Source: Rhizobium anhuiense (lineage in GTDB: Bacteria > Pseudomonadota > Alphaproteobacteria > Rhizobiales > Rhizobiaceae). From it: 64,000 nt of DNA. Position numbers and translations under genes: made by a program. The first letter of the stretch is position 1. Every line of letters starts with the position of its first letter. This document shows, one piece after another, positions 44,352 to 51,548 of the stretch. The DNA lies in assembly GCF_003985145.1 (NCBI RefSeq), contig NZ_ML133534.1, positions 62,001-126,000 on the forward strand, read 5' to 3'. The notes under the pieces were generated by a model. The model worked only from the letters and a program-made list of their open reading frames with translations. It was not told the DNA's origin and ran no database searches.

Positions 44352-44714
44352 ATGCAGAGATTCATGATCACCGATAATTCGGACATCGTCCGCAAGGTCG
44401 GCAAGCGCATTCTCTCCGAACTCGACTTTCTCGTCAGCGAGGCCTCCAATGCCGGCGAGGCGCTGCAGCGCTGCCAAGCGGAGCTGCCGGAATATCTGAT
44501 CGTCGATTCCGGCATGGAAGGCGCTCTCGACCTCATCGCCGCCATCCGCGCCATGGACGGCGGCAAAGAGGTCAAGATCTATTACTGCGTCGTCGAGGCG
44601 GATCTGAAGAAGCTGATGGCTGGCAAACGGGCTGGCGCCACCGACTTCCTGCTGAAGCCGTTCGATCGCAAGATCCTGACCGCCGTCTTCGGAAACCGCG
44701 CGATCGCCGCCTGA
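44352..44714 (+). CDS. Single-domain response regulator between chpT and ctrA
   Basis: Protein of 120 residues consisting only of a CheY-like receiver. The acidic pocket residue is Asp8 (MITDNS), the likely phospho-acceptor Asp52 (LIVDSGMEG), and the conserved lysine is Lys102 (FLLKPFD). The loop after Asp52 (SGMEG) is not the usual LPxMDG, and the switch position near residue 79 is cysteine in place of Thr/Ser, so signalling may be altered. It has no output domain and is not recognisably CpdR or DivK. Placed between chpT and ctrA, it might compete for or receive phosphate from ChpT; that is inference. Confidence 0.8.
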   Translation: MQRFMITDNSDIVRKVGKRILSELDFLVSEASNAGEALQRCQAELPEYLIVDSGMEGALDLIAAIRAMDGGKEVKIYYCVVEADLKKLMAGKRAGATDFLLKPFDRKILTAVFGNRAIAA

Positions 44715-44883
44715 CGGCAGATCTCATCCCGCCCAATCGGCGACCTTGGAGCATAATGCCGAAAGTGCAAGCGCGTTCGGCCGCCGCAACGCTCTATTTT
44801 TTTGACCGAAAGACAGGGAATTTCAGGCCGATCCAGCCTGAAATCCTCTCCGTCACGGCGGCTTGTTGTTGCCGGCAGAAACG

Positions 44884-44908
44884 AAAAATCCCGCCGGAAA
44901 GGCGGGAT
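44884..44908 (-). terminator. Intrinsic terminator of ctrA
   Basis: Hairpin ATCCCGCC-GGAAA-GGCGGGAT on the plus strand, followed on the minus (ctrA) strand by TTTTC. It lies about 30 bp after the ctrA stop and is a good rho-independent terminator. Confidence 0.8.
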
Positions 44909-44939
44909 CTTCGTTTATCCGATAAGGGGGATCGGAAAA

Positions 44940-45641
44940 TCAGGCGGTTTCGGCGTATTCGGCCCCATCCGGCTCGCGAAGAACGTAACCACGGCCCCAG
45001 ACGGTCTCGATGTAGTTGGCGCCGCCGGCAGCGTTGGCGAGCTTCTTGCGCAGCTTGCAGATGAAGACGTCGATGATCTTCAGTTCCGGTTCGTCCATGC
45101 CGCCGTAAAGGTGGTTCAGGAACATTTCCTTGGTGAGGGTGGTGCCCTTGCGGAGCGAAAGCAGCTCCAGCATCTGGTATTCCTTGCCGGTCAGGTGGAC
45201 GCGCTGGCCACCGACTTCGACAGTTTTGGCGTCGAGGTTGACGATCAACTCGCCGGTCATGATGACCGACTGGGCGTGACCCTTGGAGCGGCGGACGATA
45301 GCGTGGATGCGGGCGACGAGCTCGTCCTTGTGGAACGGCTTAGTCATGTAGTCGTCGGCGCCGAAGCCGAGGCCGCGAACCTTGTCTTCGATGCCGGCCA
45401 TGCCCGACAGAATGAGGATCGGTGTCTTGACCTTGGACAGCCGGAGCGTGCGGAGCACTTCATATCCGGACATGTCGGGCAGGTTCAGATCGAGAAGGAT
45501 GATGTCATAATCATACAGCTTGCCCAGATCGACGCCTTCTTCACCGAGATCGGTGGTATAAACATTAAAACTTTCTGATTTCAGCATCAACTCGATGCTC
45601 TGCGCCGTAGCGCTGTCATCCTCGATGAGAAGTACCCGCAT
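44940..45641 (-). CDS. ctrA: Cell-cycle master response regulator CtrA
   Basis: OmpR-type regulator of 233 residues. The receiver has the acidic pair in LIEDDS, phospho-acceptor Asp51 (ILLDLNLPDMSGYE) and KPFHKDE; the winged-helix output domain ends ELKIIDVFICKLRKKLANAAGGANYIETVWGRGYVLREP. It is nearly identical in layout to Caulobacter and Brucella CtrA. It activates and represses division, motility and envelope genes and is essential in rhizobia. The start at 45641 follows AAAGGGGAT. The 436 bp upstream hold three GANTC sites and a candidate CtrA box. Confidence 0.98.
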   Translation of the reverse strand: MRVLLIEDDSATAQSIELMLKSESFNVYTTDLGEEGVDLGKLYDYDIILLDLNLPDMSGYEVLRTLRLSKVKTPILILSGMAGIEDKVRGLGFGADDYMTKPFHKDELVARIHAIVRRSKGHAQSVIMTGELIVNLDAKTVEVGGQRVHLTGKEYQMLELLSLRKGTTLTKEMFLNHLYGGMDEPELKIIDVFICKLRKKLANAAGGANYIETVWGRGYVLREPDGAEYAETA

Positions 45642-46077
45642 AATTATCCCCTTTACCGCCGCCGAAAGGTGGTCTGGCCCCCTACACGATACCGAACACG
45701 CTACGTGATTTGGAAGCTGCCACGAAATGGTTAACAAATTCTAATTCACTCTGGCAAGGAGTATCGAATTTATTAAATAATTTTTCCATTTCTCTGTTTT
45801 CCAATAGGAATCTCAAAAAGGCTCTCCTCAACTTTTACATTAGGAAAAGGCGCTAAGTGATTCATCCGACTCGCCAATGAAAAGGTTCGAACTTCATGCC
45901 TCGGCATTTACCGACCCTTAAATCATCGGGCCTATCATTAACGATGCCCGTAAACGAAAGGTTACCAGCGGTAGGTATTTGTTAATATCGCAGGAAATTT
46001 TTTAGCAAACCGTGTCAAAGCGGCGCGCAGGGCGGTTTCAAGTTGAGCCGGGGTCTCGCATCACGGGAGTAATGCGT
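45642..46077. promoter_or_regulatory. ctrA/fliJ divergent promoter region
   Basis: AT-rich 436 bp between two divergent genes. GANTC sites for the CcrM methyltransferase occur at 45808, 45859 and 45868. TTTA-CCGACCC-TTAA (45906-45920) matches the CtrA consensus at seven of eight positions. A weaker pair TTAA-N6-CTAA lies at 45731-45744. The region fits a cell-cycle-controlled promoter with CtrA feedback and GcrA/CcrM input, as known for ctrA genes in this class. Confidence 0.6.
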
Positions 46078-46428
46078 ATGAAGTCGCGAGAGAGTCTCGT
46101 TCGCCTGAAGGAATTTCAGGTGAACGAAAAACGACGTCAATTGCAGCAGTTGCAGATGATGATGTCCGAATTCGAACGGATGACGAAGGATCTGGAGAGC
46201 CAGATCGTCGTCGAGGAAAAGAAGTCCGGTATTTCCGACCCGAATCACTTTGCTTATCCGACCTTCGCCAAGGCCGCGCGTCAGCGGGCCGATAACCTGC
46301 AGGTTTCGATCAAGGAACTGAAGATGCAGGAAGAGACGCTGGAAATGGCGCTCGAGGAGATGCAGGCGGAATATGCAAGGGCGACGGCGCTGGAAGAGCG
46401 TGACGGCGGCGCCCGCGCAAGGGCGTAA
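46078..46428 (+). CDS. fliJ: FliJ-like flagellar export chaperone
   Basis: All-helical coiled-coil protein of 116 residues (MKSRESLVRLKEFQVNEKRRQLQQLQMM...). Its basic, Gln/Glu-rich heptad pattern and length fit FliJ, the flagellar type III export chaperone and ATPase stalk protein. The ATG at 46078 is eight bases after GGGAG; an ATG two codons earlier is too close. It is divergent from ctrA, which fits, as flagellar genes belong to the CtrA regulon. No other flagellar gene is in the window, so the assignment rests on sequence form and context. Confidence 0.62.
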   Translation: MKSRESLVRLKEFQVNEKRRQLQQLQMMMSEFERMTKDLESQIVVEEKKSGISDPNHFAYPTFAKAARQRADNLQVSIKELKMQEETLEMALEEMQAEYARATALEERDGGARARA

Positions 46429-46437
46429 GAAAACGGC

Positions 46438-46514
46438 GGGCGCCGGCTTCGGCGCCCTGGGATCGCCACTGAGAAGCCATGTATGATGGGCACGCTGTCC
46501 GTCATACATGGCTT
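46438..46514 (+). terminator. Two hairpins after fliJ
   Basis: The first is GGGCGCCG-GCTT-CGGCGCCC (46438-46457), just after the fliJ stop. The second has 13-bp perfect arms (46474-46486 and 46502-46514; AAGCCATGTATGA and its complement) with a 15-nt loop and TTTT at the 3' end. Together they should end fliJ transcription. Confidence 0.6.
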
Positions 46515-46591
46515 TTGGTGTTTGCCTGACGGTGTCACTCCCACCGGCGACGAGATTCGTCACCGACGGCGAGGATTTGCCTTATGGACGT

Positions 46592-46628
46592 CGTGCTCCC
46601 AAAACCGTTGCACGGTTTTGGGAGCACG
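46592..46628. repeat. Long perfect palindrome with 17-bp arms
   Basis: Left arm CGTGCTCCCAAAACCGT, loop TGC, then its exact complement. It lies between convergent fliJ and the GNAT gene, ending 2 bp before the GNAT stop. Its core CCCAAAACCG-N5-CRGTTTTGGG recurs in the palindrome at 48928-48966, so it belongs to a family of dispersed intergenic palindromes, possibly also used as a terminator. Confidence 0.75.
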
Positions 46629-46630
46629 CT

Positions 46631-46909
46631 TCAATTCACGACATCCTTCCATTCCGGATGGCGTTGCGCCTGCGCCTTGAAGAAGGGGCAAAGCGGAATG
46701 ATCTTCCAGCCGCCGGTACGGGCTGCTTCCACAGCATGGAGCGCCAAGGCCTGGCCGACACCCTTGCCGCGCAGCGCATCGGGAACGGCGGTGTGATCGA
46801 TGATGACGAGCGTCGGCGATGTGCGTGAATAGGTCATCTCAGCCTCATGCCCTTCGACCTCGGCCGCATAACGGCCGCCGGAGGCGCCTTCCTCATTTCG
46901 AATGTCCAT
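46631..46909 (-). CDS. Small GNAT-like N-acetyltransferase
   Basis: Protein of 92 residues in the short GNAT family (YjdJ/NATD1 type). After the beta hairpin (GGRYAAEVEGHEAEMTYSR) comes the acetyl-CoA motif VPDALRGKGVGQALALHAVEAARTGGWKIIPLCPFFKAQAQRHPEW, including RGKGVGQA and the CPF segment typical of the family. The substrate is unknown. It converges on fliJ; the palindrome at 46592-46628 lies 2 bp beyond its stop. Confidence 0.88.
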   Translation of the reverse strand: MDIRNEEGASGGRYAAEVEGHEAEMTYSRTSPTLVIIDHTAVPDALRGKGVGQALALHAVEAARTGGWKIIPLCPFFKAQAQRHPEWKDVVN

Positions 46910-47042
46910 TGTCTTTCCTCGCAGCGAATATTGTCGTAGCGGACCGTGACACGGCGGCGCGGTCGTGCCAAGCCGTGGAAGGAATAGGGACAGGAGACGG
47001 AGTGTTCATGCAAAATATCGGATCGATACGAGGCTCAGGGCA

Positions 47043-47510
47043 ATGAGTGCACTTTCGATGATCCGTCCGGTCCTTCTCGTGGCGGCGCCGTTCTTCCTGG
47101 CACTCGGCCTGGTTTTGCCGCTGGTCCGTTTCGAGACGCTGTATTTTTTCGACAGGACGCCGTCGCTCATCGAAGTCGTCGTGTCGTTGTGGCAAGGCGG
47201 GGATGGGCTGCTGGCGGCGATCGTCGCACTGGTTTCGATTCTGCTGCCGCTTCTGAAGATGATCGGGATCGCTGCAGAGGCAACGGCCGCCGGCGGCGGG
47301 GCCGGCAGTCTGTTCTATCGTCGAGTCGTACCGCATCTGTCCAAGTGGTCGATGATGGACGTGCTGCTGGTTGCGATCGTCATTGCGGCGGCGAAGACGA
47401 CGGGGCTGGCGGATGCTTTCACGCAGCCCGGTCTCTGGTGCTACGCGGCCTCGTCAATGATTTCGGGCCTTCTTCATTCCCTCATGGGAGATGCGTCCGG
47501 CCCGAAATAA
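47043..47510 (+). CDS. PqiA-like paraquat-inducible membrane protein (single domain)
   Basis: Inner-membrane protein of 155 residues with four predicted helices. It follows the half-unit of PqiA: a helix with LALGLVLPLVRFETLYFF, then SLIEVVVSLWQGGDGLLAAIVALVSILLPLLKM and KWSMMDVLLVAIVIAAAKTTGLADAFTQPGLWCYAAS. E. coli PqiA has two such halves and joins PqiB in lipid transport between membranes; no pqiB-like gene is near, so the partner is unknown. The start at 47043 is taken at the ATG before the first helix. It converges on sciP (23 bp between). Confidence 0.78.
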   Translation: MSALSMIRPVLLVAAPFFLALGLVLPLVRFETLYFFDRTPSLIEVVVSLWQGGDGLLAAIVALVSILLPLLKMIGIAAEATAAGGGAGSLFYRRVVPHLSKWSMMDVLLVAIVIAAAKTTGLADAFTQPGLWCYAASSMISGLLHSLMGDASGPK

Positions 47511-47533
47511 ATGTCGTCGATGCTGGGGATTGA

Positions 47534-47809
47534 TCAGTGACGATATTGCTGGATGCGCGTGGTGCGCAGGCCGGCGAGACCGTGACTGTTGATCGACGAT
47601 TGCCAGGAGAGGAATTCTTCGACTGTGAGCGTGTAACGCTCGCAGGCCTCTTCCAAGCTCAACAAGCCACCGCGGACAGCCGCGACAACCTCTGCCTTAC
47701 GGCGAATCACCCAGCGCCGCGTATTGGGCGGCGGGAGATCCGCGATCGTCAGGGGGCTGCCATCGGGGCCGATGACATATTTTACTCGGGGACGTATCAT
47801 TTCGGTCAT
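47534..47809 (-). CDS. sciP: CtrA inhibitor SciP (DUF1153)
   Basis: DNA- and CtrA-binding protein of 91 residues. It is very like Caulobacter SciP: RPRVKYVIGPDGSPLTIADLPPP, then RRWVIRRKAEVVAAVRGGLLSLEEACERYTLTVEEFLSWQ with a helix-turn-helix, and HGLAGLRTTRIQQYR. SciP binds near CtrA sites and blocks activation by CtrA. The start at 47809 (MTEM) is used; an in-frame ATG at 47800 is possible. A near-consensus CtrA box lies 52 bp upstream, so CtrA probably drives its own inhibitor, as in Caulobacter. Confidence 0.93.
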   Translation of the reverse strand: MTEMIRPRVKYVIGPDGSPLTIADLPPPNTRRWVIRRKAEVVAAVRGGLLSLEEACERYTLTVEEFLSWQSSINSHGLAGLRTTRIQQYRH

Positions 47810-47860
47810 TGGACTCTCTACACAACGCAAGACCACGAAGCCCACTCTAGCCTGCCACAT

Positions 47861-47875
47861 TTAAAAATTGCCTAA
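47861..47875. promoter_or_regulatory. Candidate CtrA box upstream of sciP
   Basis: TTAA-AAATTGC-CTAA, seven of eight matches to TTAA-N7-TTAA, 52 bp before the sciP start codon. sciP is a known CtrA target in Caulobacter, so the position and sequence both fit; binding is inferred. Confidence 0.55.
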
Positions 47876-48291
47876 ACCCATCGTAAGACTTTGATAACAA
47901 ATTTAGACGCCCCGCCCTGGTCGGTGATTGGCGGCGGCCGCCTGCCGTTACGTCAATTTGCAGCTTGGGAGGCATGCCGGATAAATATCACCCCAATTTC
48001 CCTGGATGATCTTATCAGCGCGGCAACATAGGAATGAGGGCGAGACCCCTCGTCTCCCTTCTTTCCGCTGTATCGGTACTGTTCGTGCTTTTTGAACTTC
48101 GATCCTTTGGATGCGGGGGCAGAAGCCGTCTTTGCCGATCCTCAGGCGTGAGCTTCCTGCTGCCGGGCAGCGGGGCCGATCCGAAGCCGGCCATACGAGG
48201 ATATGAAGATGACAAGACGTGAGCGCGCAGCCGACGACTGCGCTGTGGATGCGGCATTTTCGCCTTCTGAGGCCGATGGCGGCGGGTTTCG

Positions 48292-48893
48292 CTGAGCGAC
48301 GGCAAGGAACGGCTTGGCGGGGTGGCGAAGCTTGCGGGCTTCGACTTCCATCTGTTCTCGGCTTTCCGGCGGAGAGACCCTACCGCCTTCACCGGAAACC
48401 GGTTGATCAGCACCTTGCCGCAAAGCCTTGTCGGTTTTTACGGGGTTGCCGATCTCTTCCATTGCAGCAAACTGGTGAACGAGATGAAACGACGATAATG
48501 CCGATCTTCTGCGAGGAGGGGGCGTTTGCGGGCAGTGCCGCCAATCGGGAAAACCGCCGTCTCAACACGCTCTTTCCGATGCTTGAGGTGAAGAACACCG
48601 TCGCCTTTCCGCCACCCGTCATTGACCTGAAACGATACATCTTCACCTTTTCAGGTGGCTGTCCCACTCCTCACACAGGAATGGGCGATGGTGCTGCTGT
48701 ATGGGCGCATGGAGCTTCTAGGCTCGCGGCGCTGTCATACGCAGCCGCCCGAGCAACGACGAGATCGCGGTCGTTCTCGATCTCTCGTCGTATACGGTGG
48801 CGGGGTTATCTGAAGAGCGCGATCCGCAAGCTCGATTCGGTCAGCTGCAGACAGGCGGTTGCCACGGCATTCCAGTACCGGGTGCTCATAAAG
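48292..48893 (+). pseudogene. Decayed LuxR-type (autoinducer-binding) regulator
   Basis: A LuxR-like protein can be read only by changing frame several times. From 48295: SDGKERLGGVAKLAGFDFHLF... to KLVNEMKRR then a stop at 48496. It continues in another frame from 48499: MPIFCEEGAFAGSAANRENRRLNTLFPM...VIDLKRYIFTFSG. Near 48674 the frame moves again: TQEWAMVLLYGRMEL. At about 48750 it reads SNDEIAVVLDLSSYTVAG, and after one extra base near 48806, YLKSAIRKLDSVS...AVATAFQYRVL. The last two parts are the LuxR helix-turn-helix. At least three or four frameshifts and no good start show it is dead. Sequencing error is an unlikely cause of so many. No partner synthase gene is near. Confidence 0.65.
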
Positions 48894-48927
48894 CGCGTTG
48901 CACCGCGCTTTGGGTCTTTGTCCTATG

Positions 48928-48966
48928 CAGATCGCCCAAAACCGCTACGCAGTTTTGGGCGATCTG
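48928..48966. repeat. Long palindrome related to the one at 46592
   Basis: Arms CAGATCGCCCAAAAC and its complement (15 bp perfect, 48928-48942 and 48952-48966), with two more pairs inside after one mismatch and a 3-nt loop. The core CCCAAAACCG-N5-CAGTTTTGGG matches the palindrome at 46592-46628. It lies just downstream of the luxR pseudogene. Confidence 0.72.
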
Positions 48967-49013
48967 TGTAAGGCAGCAGATGTCTGGGCTGAAAAGCTTA
49001 AAAGCGGGGAAGC

Positions 49014-49739
49014 TTAGAAGCCCTTTCCGCCGGTCAGCTCCGACACGACGGTTCCAGCAATGATGCGCATATCCATCCAGATCGAAAAATTTCCGACGTA
49101 ATAGAGATCGCTGACGATGCGGGCGCGTGCTTTGGCCGGACGGTCGGTCGGGCCGCGCAGGCCGCGCATCTGGGCAAGGCCGGTCATCCCAGGACGCATC
49201 GCGTGGCGCTGATGGTATTCCGGTACGAGCTCTTCGTAGAGCATGCCGCCGGCGCGCATCCCGATTGCATGGCAACGCGGACCGACGACCGACATATCGC
49301 CCAGCAGCACGTTCAGCAGCTGCGGCAACTCATCGATATTCGTGCGGCGCAGAATGGCGCCGATACGGGTGATGCGTGGATCGTTCTTCACCGTCTGGGC
49401 AATGCCGGAGACATCGCAGAGATCGGTGCGCATGGAGCGGAACTTGTAGACCTTGATGGCCTTGCAGTTCTTGCCCCAGCGGGTCTGCTTGAAGAGCACC
49501 GGCCCCGGGCTGTCGAGCTTGATCAGCAGGGCGACGAACAGGAGGAAAGGCGCGAGGACGAGGAGGGCGCTCAACGACGAAACAATGTCGAACGCCCGCT
49601 TCAGGACCAGATCCACCAGCGGCGCTTGGGGCGCATCGCTATGGATAACAGGGGTCTGGATCTTCAGGCTCGGCTGCTGGTGGCGGCTCGGCCGGAAGGA
49701 CTCTGTCGAAATGCTGTTGTTTAGTTCCGTGATGCTCAA
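49014..49739 (-). CDS. Undecaprenyl-phosphate sugar-phosphate transferase (exopolysaccharide type)
   Basis: Priming sugar transferase of 241 residues. One membrane helix at about 50-75 (AFDIVSSLSALLVLAPFLLFVALLI) is followed by the catalytic domain: GPVLFKQTRWGKNCKAIKVYKFRSMRTD, NDPRITRIGAILRRTNIDELPQLLNVLLGDMSVVGPR and the RPGMTGLAQMRGLRGPTD motif. This is the bacterial sugar-transferase fold (ExoY/PssA/WbaP C-terminal half) that moves a hexose-1-phosphate to undecaprenyl phosphate at the start of polysaccharide synthesis. The usual R-motif SGR is replaced by RGLRGP, as in some members. No other polysaccharide gene is adjacent, so the product it serves is unknown. Confidence 0.88.
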   Translation of the reverse strand: MSITELNNSISTESFRPSRHQQPSLKIQTPVIHSDAPQAPLVDLVLKRAFDIVSSLSALLVLAPFLLFVALLIKLDSPGPVLFKQTRWGKNCKAIKVYKFRSMRTDLCDVSGIAQTVKNDPRITRIGAILRRTNIDELPQLLNVLLGDMSVVGPRCHAIGMRAGGMLYEELVPEYHQRHAMRPGMTGLAQMRGLRGPTDRPAKARARIVSDLYYVGNFSIWMDMRIIAGTVVSELTGGKGF

Positions 49740-50381
49740 GGATCGTACTCTGTTGTCTTCGAGGGGCGCGGCGGCAATAGGCGATCAATGGTTAACCCTG
49801 TCACCAGGGCTGCACTCAGGTCTTGGTAACCCTACTAAAACGGAAAAATGCGACAATTGTGTAATGGTGTCCAGAGAAATATCGCATCGCAGCAAATCTT
49901 TCGCAATTGCGTTAAGTTGAGGCAAGCTCATGATATTTCGTTAATAATTGGAATTTTGTCAAAGTTTCTAGGCCCTTGGCAGGGGTTCGCAGGGGGCCGG
50001 CGGCGCGTCGTTTCGACACGTGACCCAGGTCTCTTAAGCGTATTTGTTAACGGAACACGAGGCGAAATTTTTGTGATGAGGATATCGATCACTGCCGAAG
50101 CCGTGTCGAAATGTGACAAAATCAAGGCGGGATTGATGGCGGGCAGCGTCTTGAAACGATGCAAAGCAACGAATTCGTCCCCAGACTCGCTTGATAAGGC
50201 CCGATAACGCGAATCACTTCACGGTTGGAAACGGGATCGCGGCCACGCTTCCAGGAGGGACGGCTTGCTCAGTTGGCGCGCGCCAGAGGCCGGCCGCGGA
50301 TTGTCGCGACAGGTCTGAACTCATGGTTACGATGCAGAAGAATCGCGCCGCCTGCCGGTATTCAGCGATTTCTAAGGATGG
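49740..50381. other. Long AT-rich intergenic region upstream of sugar transferase
   Basis: Some 640 bp without a supported gene. It is more AT-rich than its neighbours, has a 10-bp palindrome CGCAATTGCG (49902-49911), scattered TTAA and GTTAAC steps, and a GAATC site near 50209. It most likely holds a complex promoter for the sugar transferase gene. The short open frames here (for example 50191-50475) lack good starts and resemble no known protein. Confidence 0.5.
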
Positions 50382-51179
50382 TCACGCCGGTTCGAGGACG
50401 CGTTTCCTGCCGCCCCAGGAGATGAAGTTCGGGTTGGCGAAGTCGAAATCGGCGGCCTTTCCCGTCTTGCCGTAGGTCAGCAATGTTCCGTCCAGTGTCA
50501 CCGTCGAGCCGCCGGCAGCACGCAGCACCGCATCGCCGGCCGCGGTGTCCCACTCCATCGTGCGGGTGAAGCGCGGATAGACGTCGGCCTTCCCTTCGGC
50601 CAGCAGGCAGAACTTCAGCGAGGAGCCGATATTGGTACATTTAAAGATCGCGTGGTCGGCGAGGAAGCTTCCGGTCTCCGGGCTGTTGTGGCGAAGGCTT
50701 GCAAGCGCCAGCCTGTCGTCCGGCTGTTCGCGCACCGTGATTGCACTGCGTGCGCTAACGGTGAAATCGTCGGCGACGACGAGCCTCTCGGCGTGGCCGC
50801 ACTCTCCGGAGAAGGCAAGCCCGAGCGCCGGCGCATAGACGATGCCGGCCACCGGGGCGCCGTTCTCGATATAGGCGATGTTGACGGTGAATTCCTGCCG
50901 TCCTTCGACGAATTCACGCGTGCCGTCGAGAGGGTCGACCAGGAAGAAGCCTCGGCCGCTGATGTCGGGCACCTTGCCGGCAGCGACCGATTCTTCCGCC
51001 ACCACGGGTATCTCGGGATAATCTCTGGCGAGATGAGTAAGGATGATGCGTTCGGCCTCCTCGTCGGCGACCGTGACCGGACTTGCATCCGCCTTCATGG
51101 CGACGGGGAAACCTTCGCGCAGGACCGTCATGATGGCCCTGCCGGCTTCGAGCGCCGCCTTTTCAAATGTCCTCAGCAT
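50382..51179 (-). CDS. cysQ: 3'(2'),5'-bisphosphate nucleotidase CysQ
   Basis: Inositol-monophosphatase-fold phosphatase of 265 residues. Its metal site is formed by the glutamate in PVVAEES and by DPLDGTREFV, with the C-terminal WDTAAGDAVLRAAGG; these match CysQ well. It degrades PAP (3'-phosphoadenosine 5'-phosphate), the toxic by-product of sulfate assimilation. I use the ATG at 51179; an upstream in-frame ATG at 51200 would add seven residues, and neither has a strong ribosome site. A striking inverted repeat lies at 51247-51279, just upstream. Confidence 0.9.
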   Translation of the reverse strand: MLRTFEKAALEAGRAIMTVLREGFPVAMKADASPVTVADEEAERIILTHLARDYPEIPVVAEESVAAGKVPDISGRGFFLVDPLDGTREFVEGRQEFTVNIAYIENGAPVAGIVYAPALGLAFSGECGHAERLVVADDFTVSARSAITVREQPDDRLALASLRHNSPETGSFLADHAIFKCTNIGSSLKFCLLAEGKADVYPRFTRTMEWDTAAGDAVLRAAGGSTVTLDGTLLTYGKTGKAADFDFANPNFISWGGRKRVLEPA

Positions 51180-51246
51180 TGTCCTTTTGCCGTTCGCCAT
51201 GCGAGCCGAGCACCCCACTGTCGCTCGTCCGCAAACCATCCCTGTC

Positions 51247-51279
51247 ACACCATATACCTATCAAAGATTGATATGGTGT
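51247..51279. promoter_or_regulatory. Nested inverted repeat upstream of cysQ
   Basis: Outer arms ACACCATAT and ATATGGTGT (perfect 9 bp, 51247-51255 and 51271-51279) enclose an inner dyad TATCAA-AGA-TTGATA (51259-51273) that shares three bases with the right arm. It lies 68-100 bp before the cysQ start and could be an operator or a switchable hairpin. Confidence 0.5.
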
Positions 51280-51548
51280 TTCCCGTTGCGCTTCGCACCC
51301 TTACACGTAAGGCAGTGATGCTACCATAAGTTCCCAGTCCTGTCAGAGGAGATGGTGGTCGGTCGCTCATGAAATGGCATTCGGAAAAGCGCCCGGCCTG
51401 AGGTCTGAATTTGCGTCATCTTCCAATTTTGTGGAATAGCTTGCACAGCAGACGGCGCAAGAAATCGGTGGCAACATTGCCGAACTTTTAACCGCGCGGC
51501 GATTTCTGGCTAAAAATCCGCCGCTCCATGCCGTTTTTATGTGGATTT

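Noticed and set aside
48656..48900. Possible insertion-sequence remnant in the gene-poor region
   Set aside because: The readable fragments match a LuxR helix-turn-helix and not a transposase, and there are no terminal inverted repeats or target duplications.
50191..50475. A short frame upstream of cysQ's end
   Set aside because: It extends into the 3' end of cysQ on the opposite strand, has no recognisable features and no conserved start.
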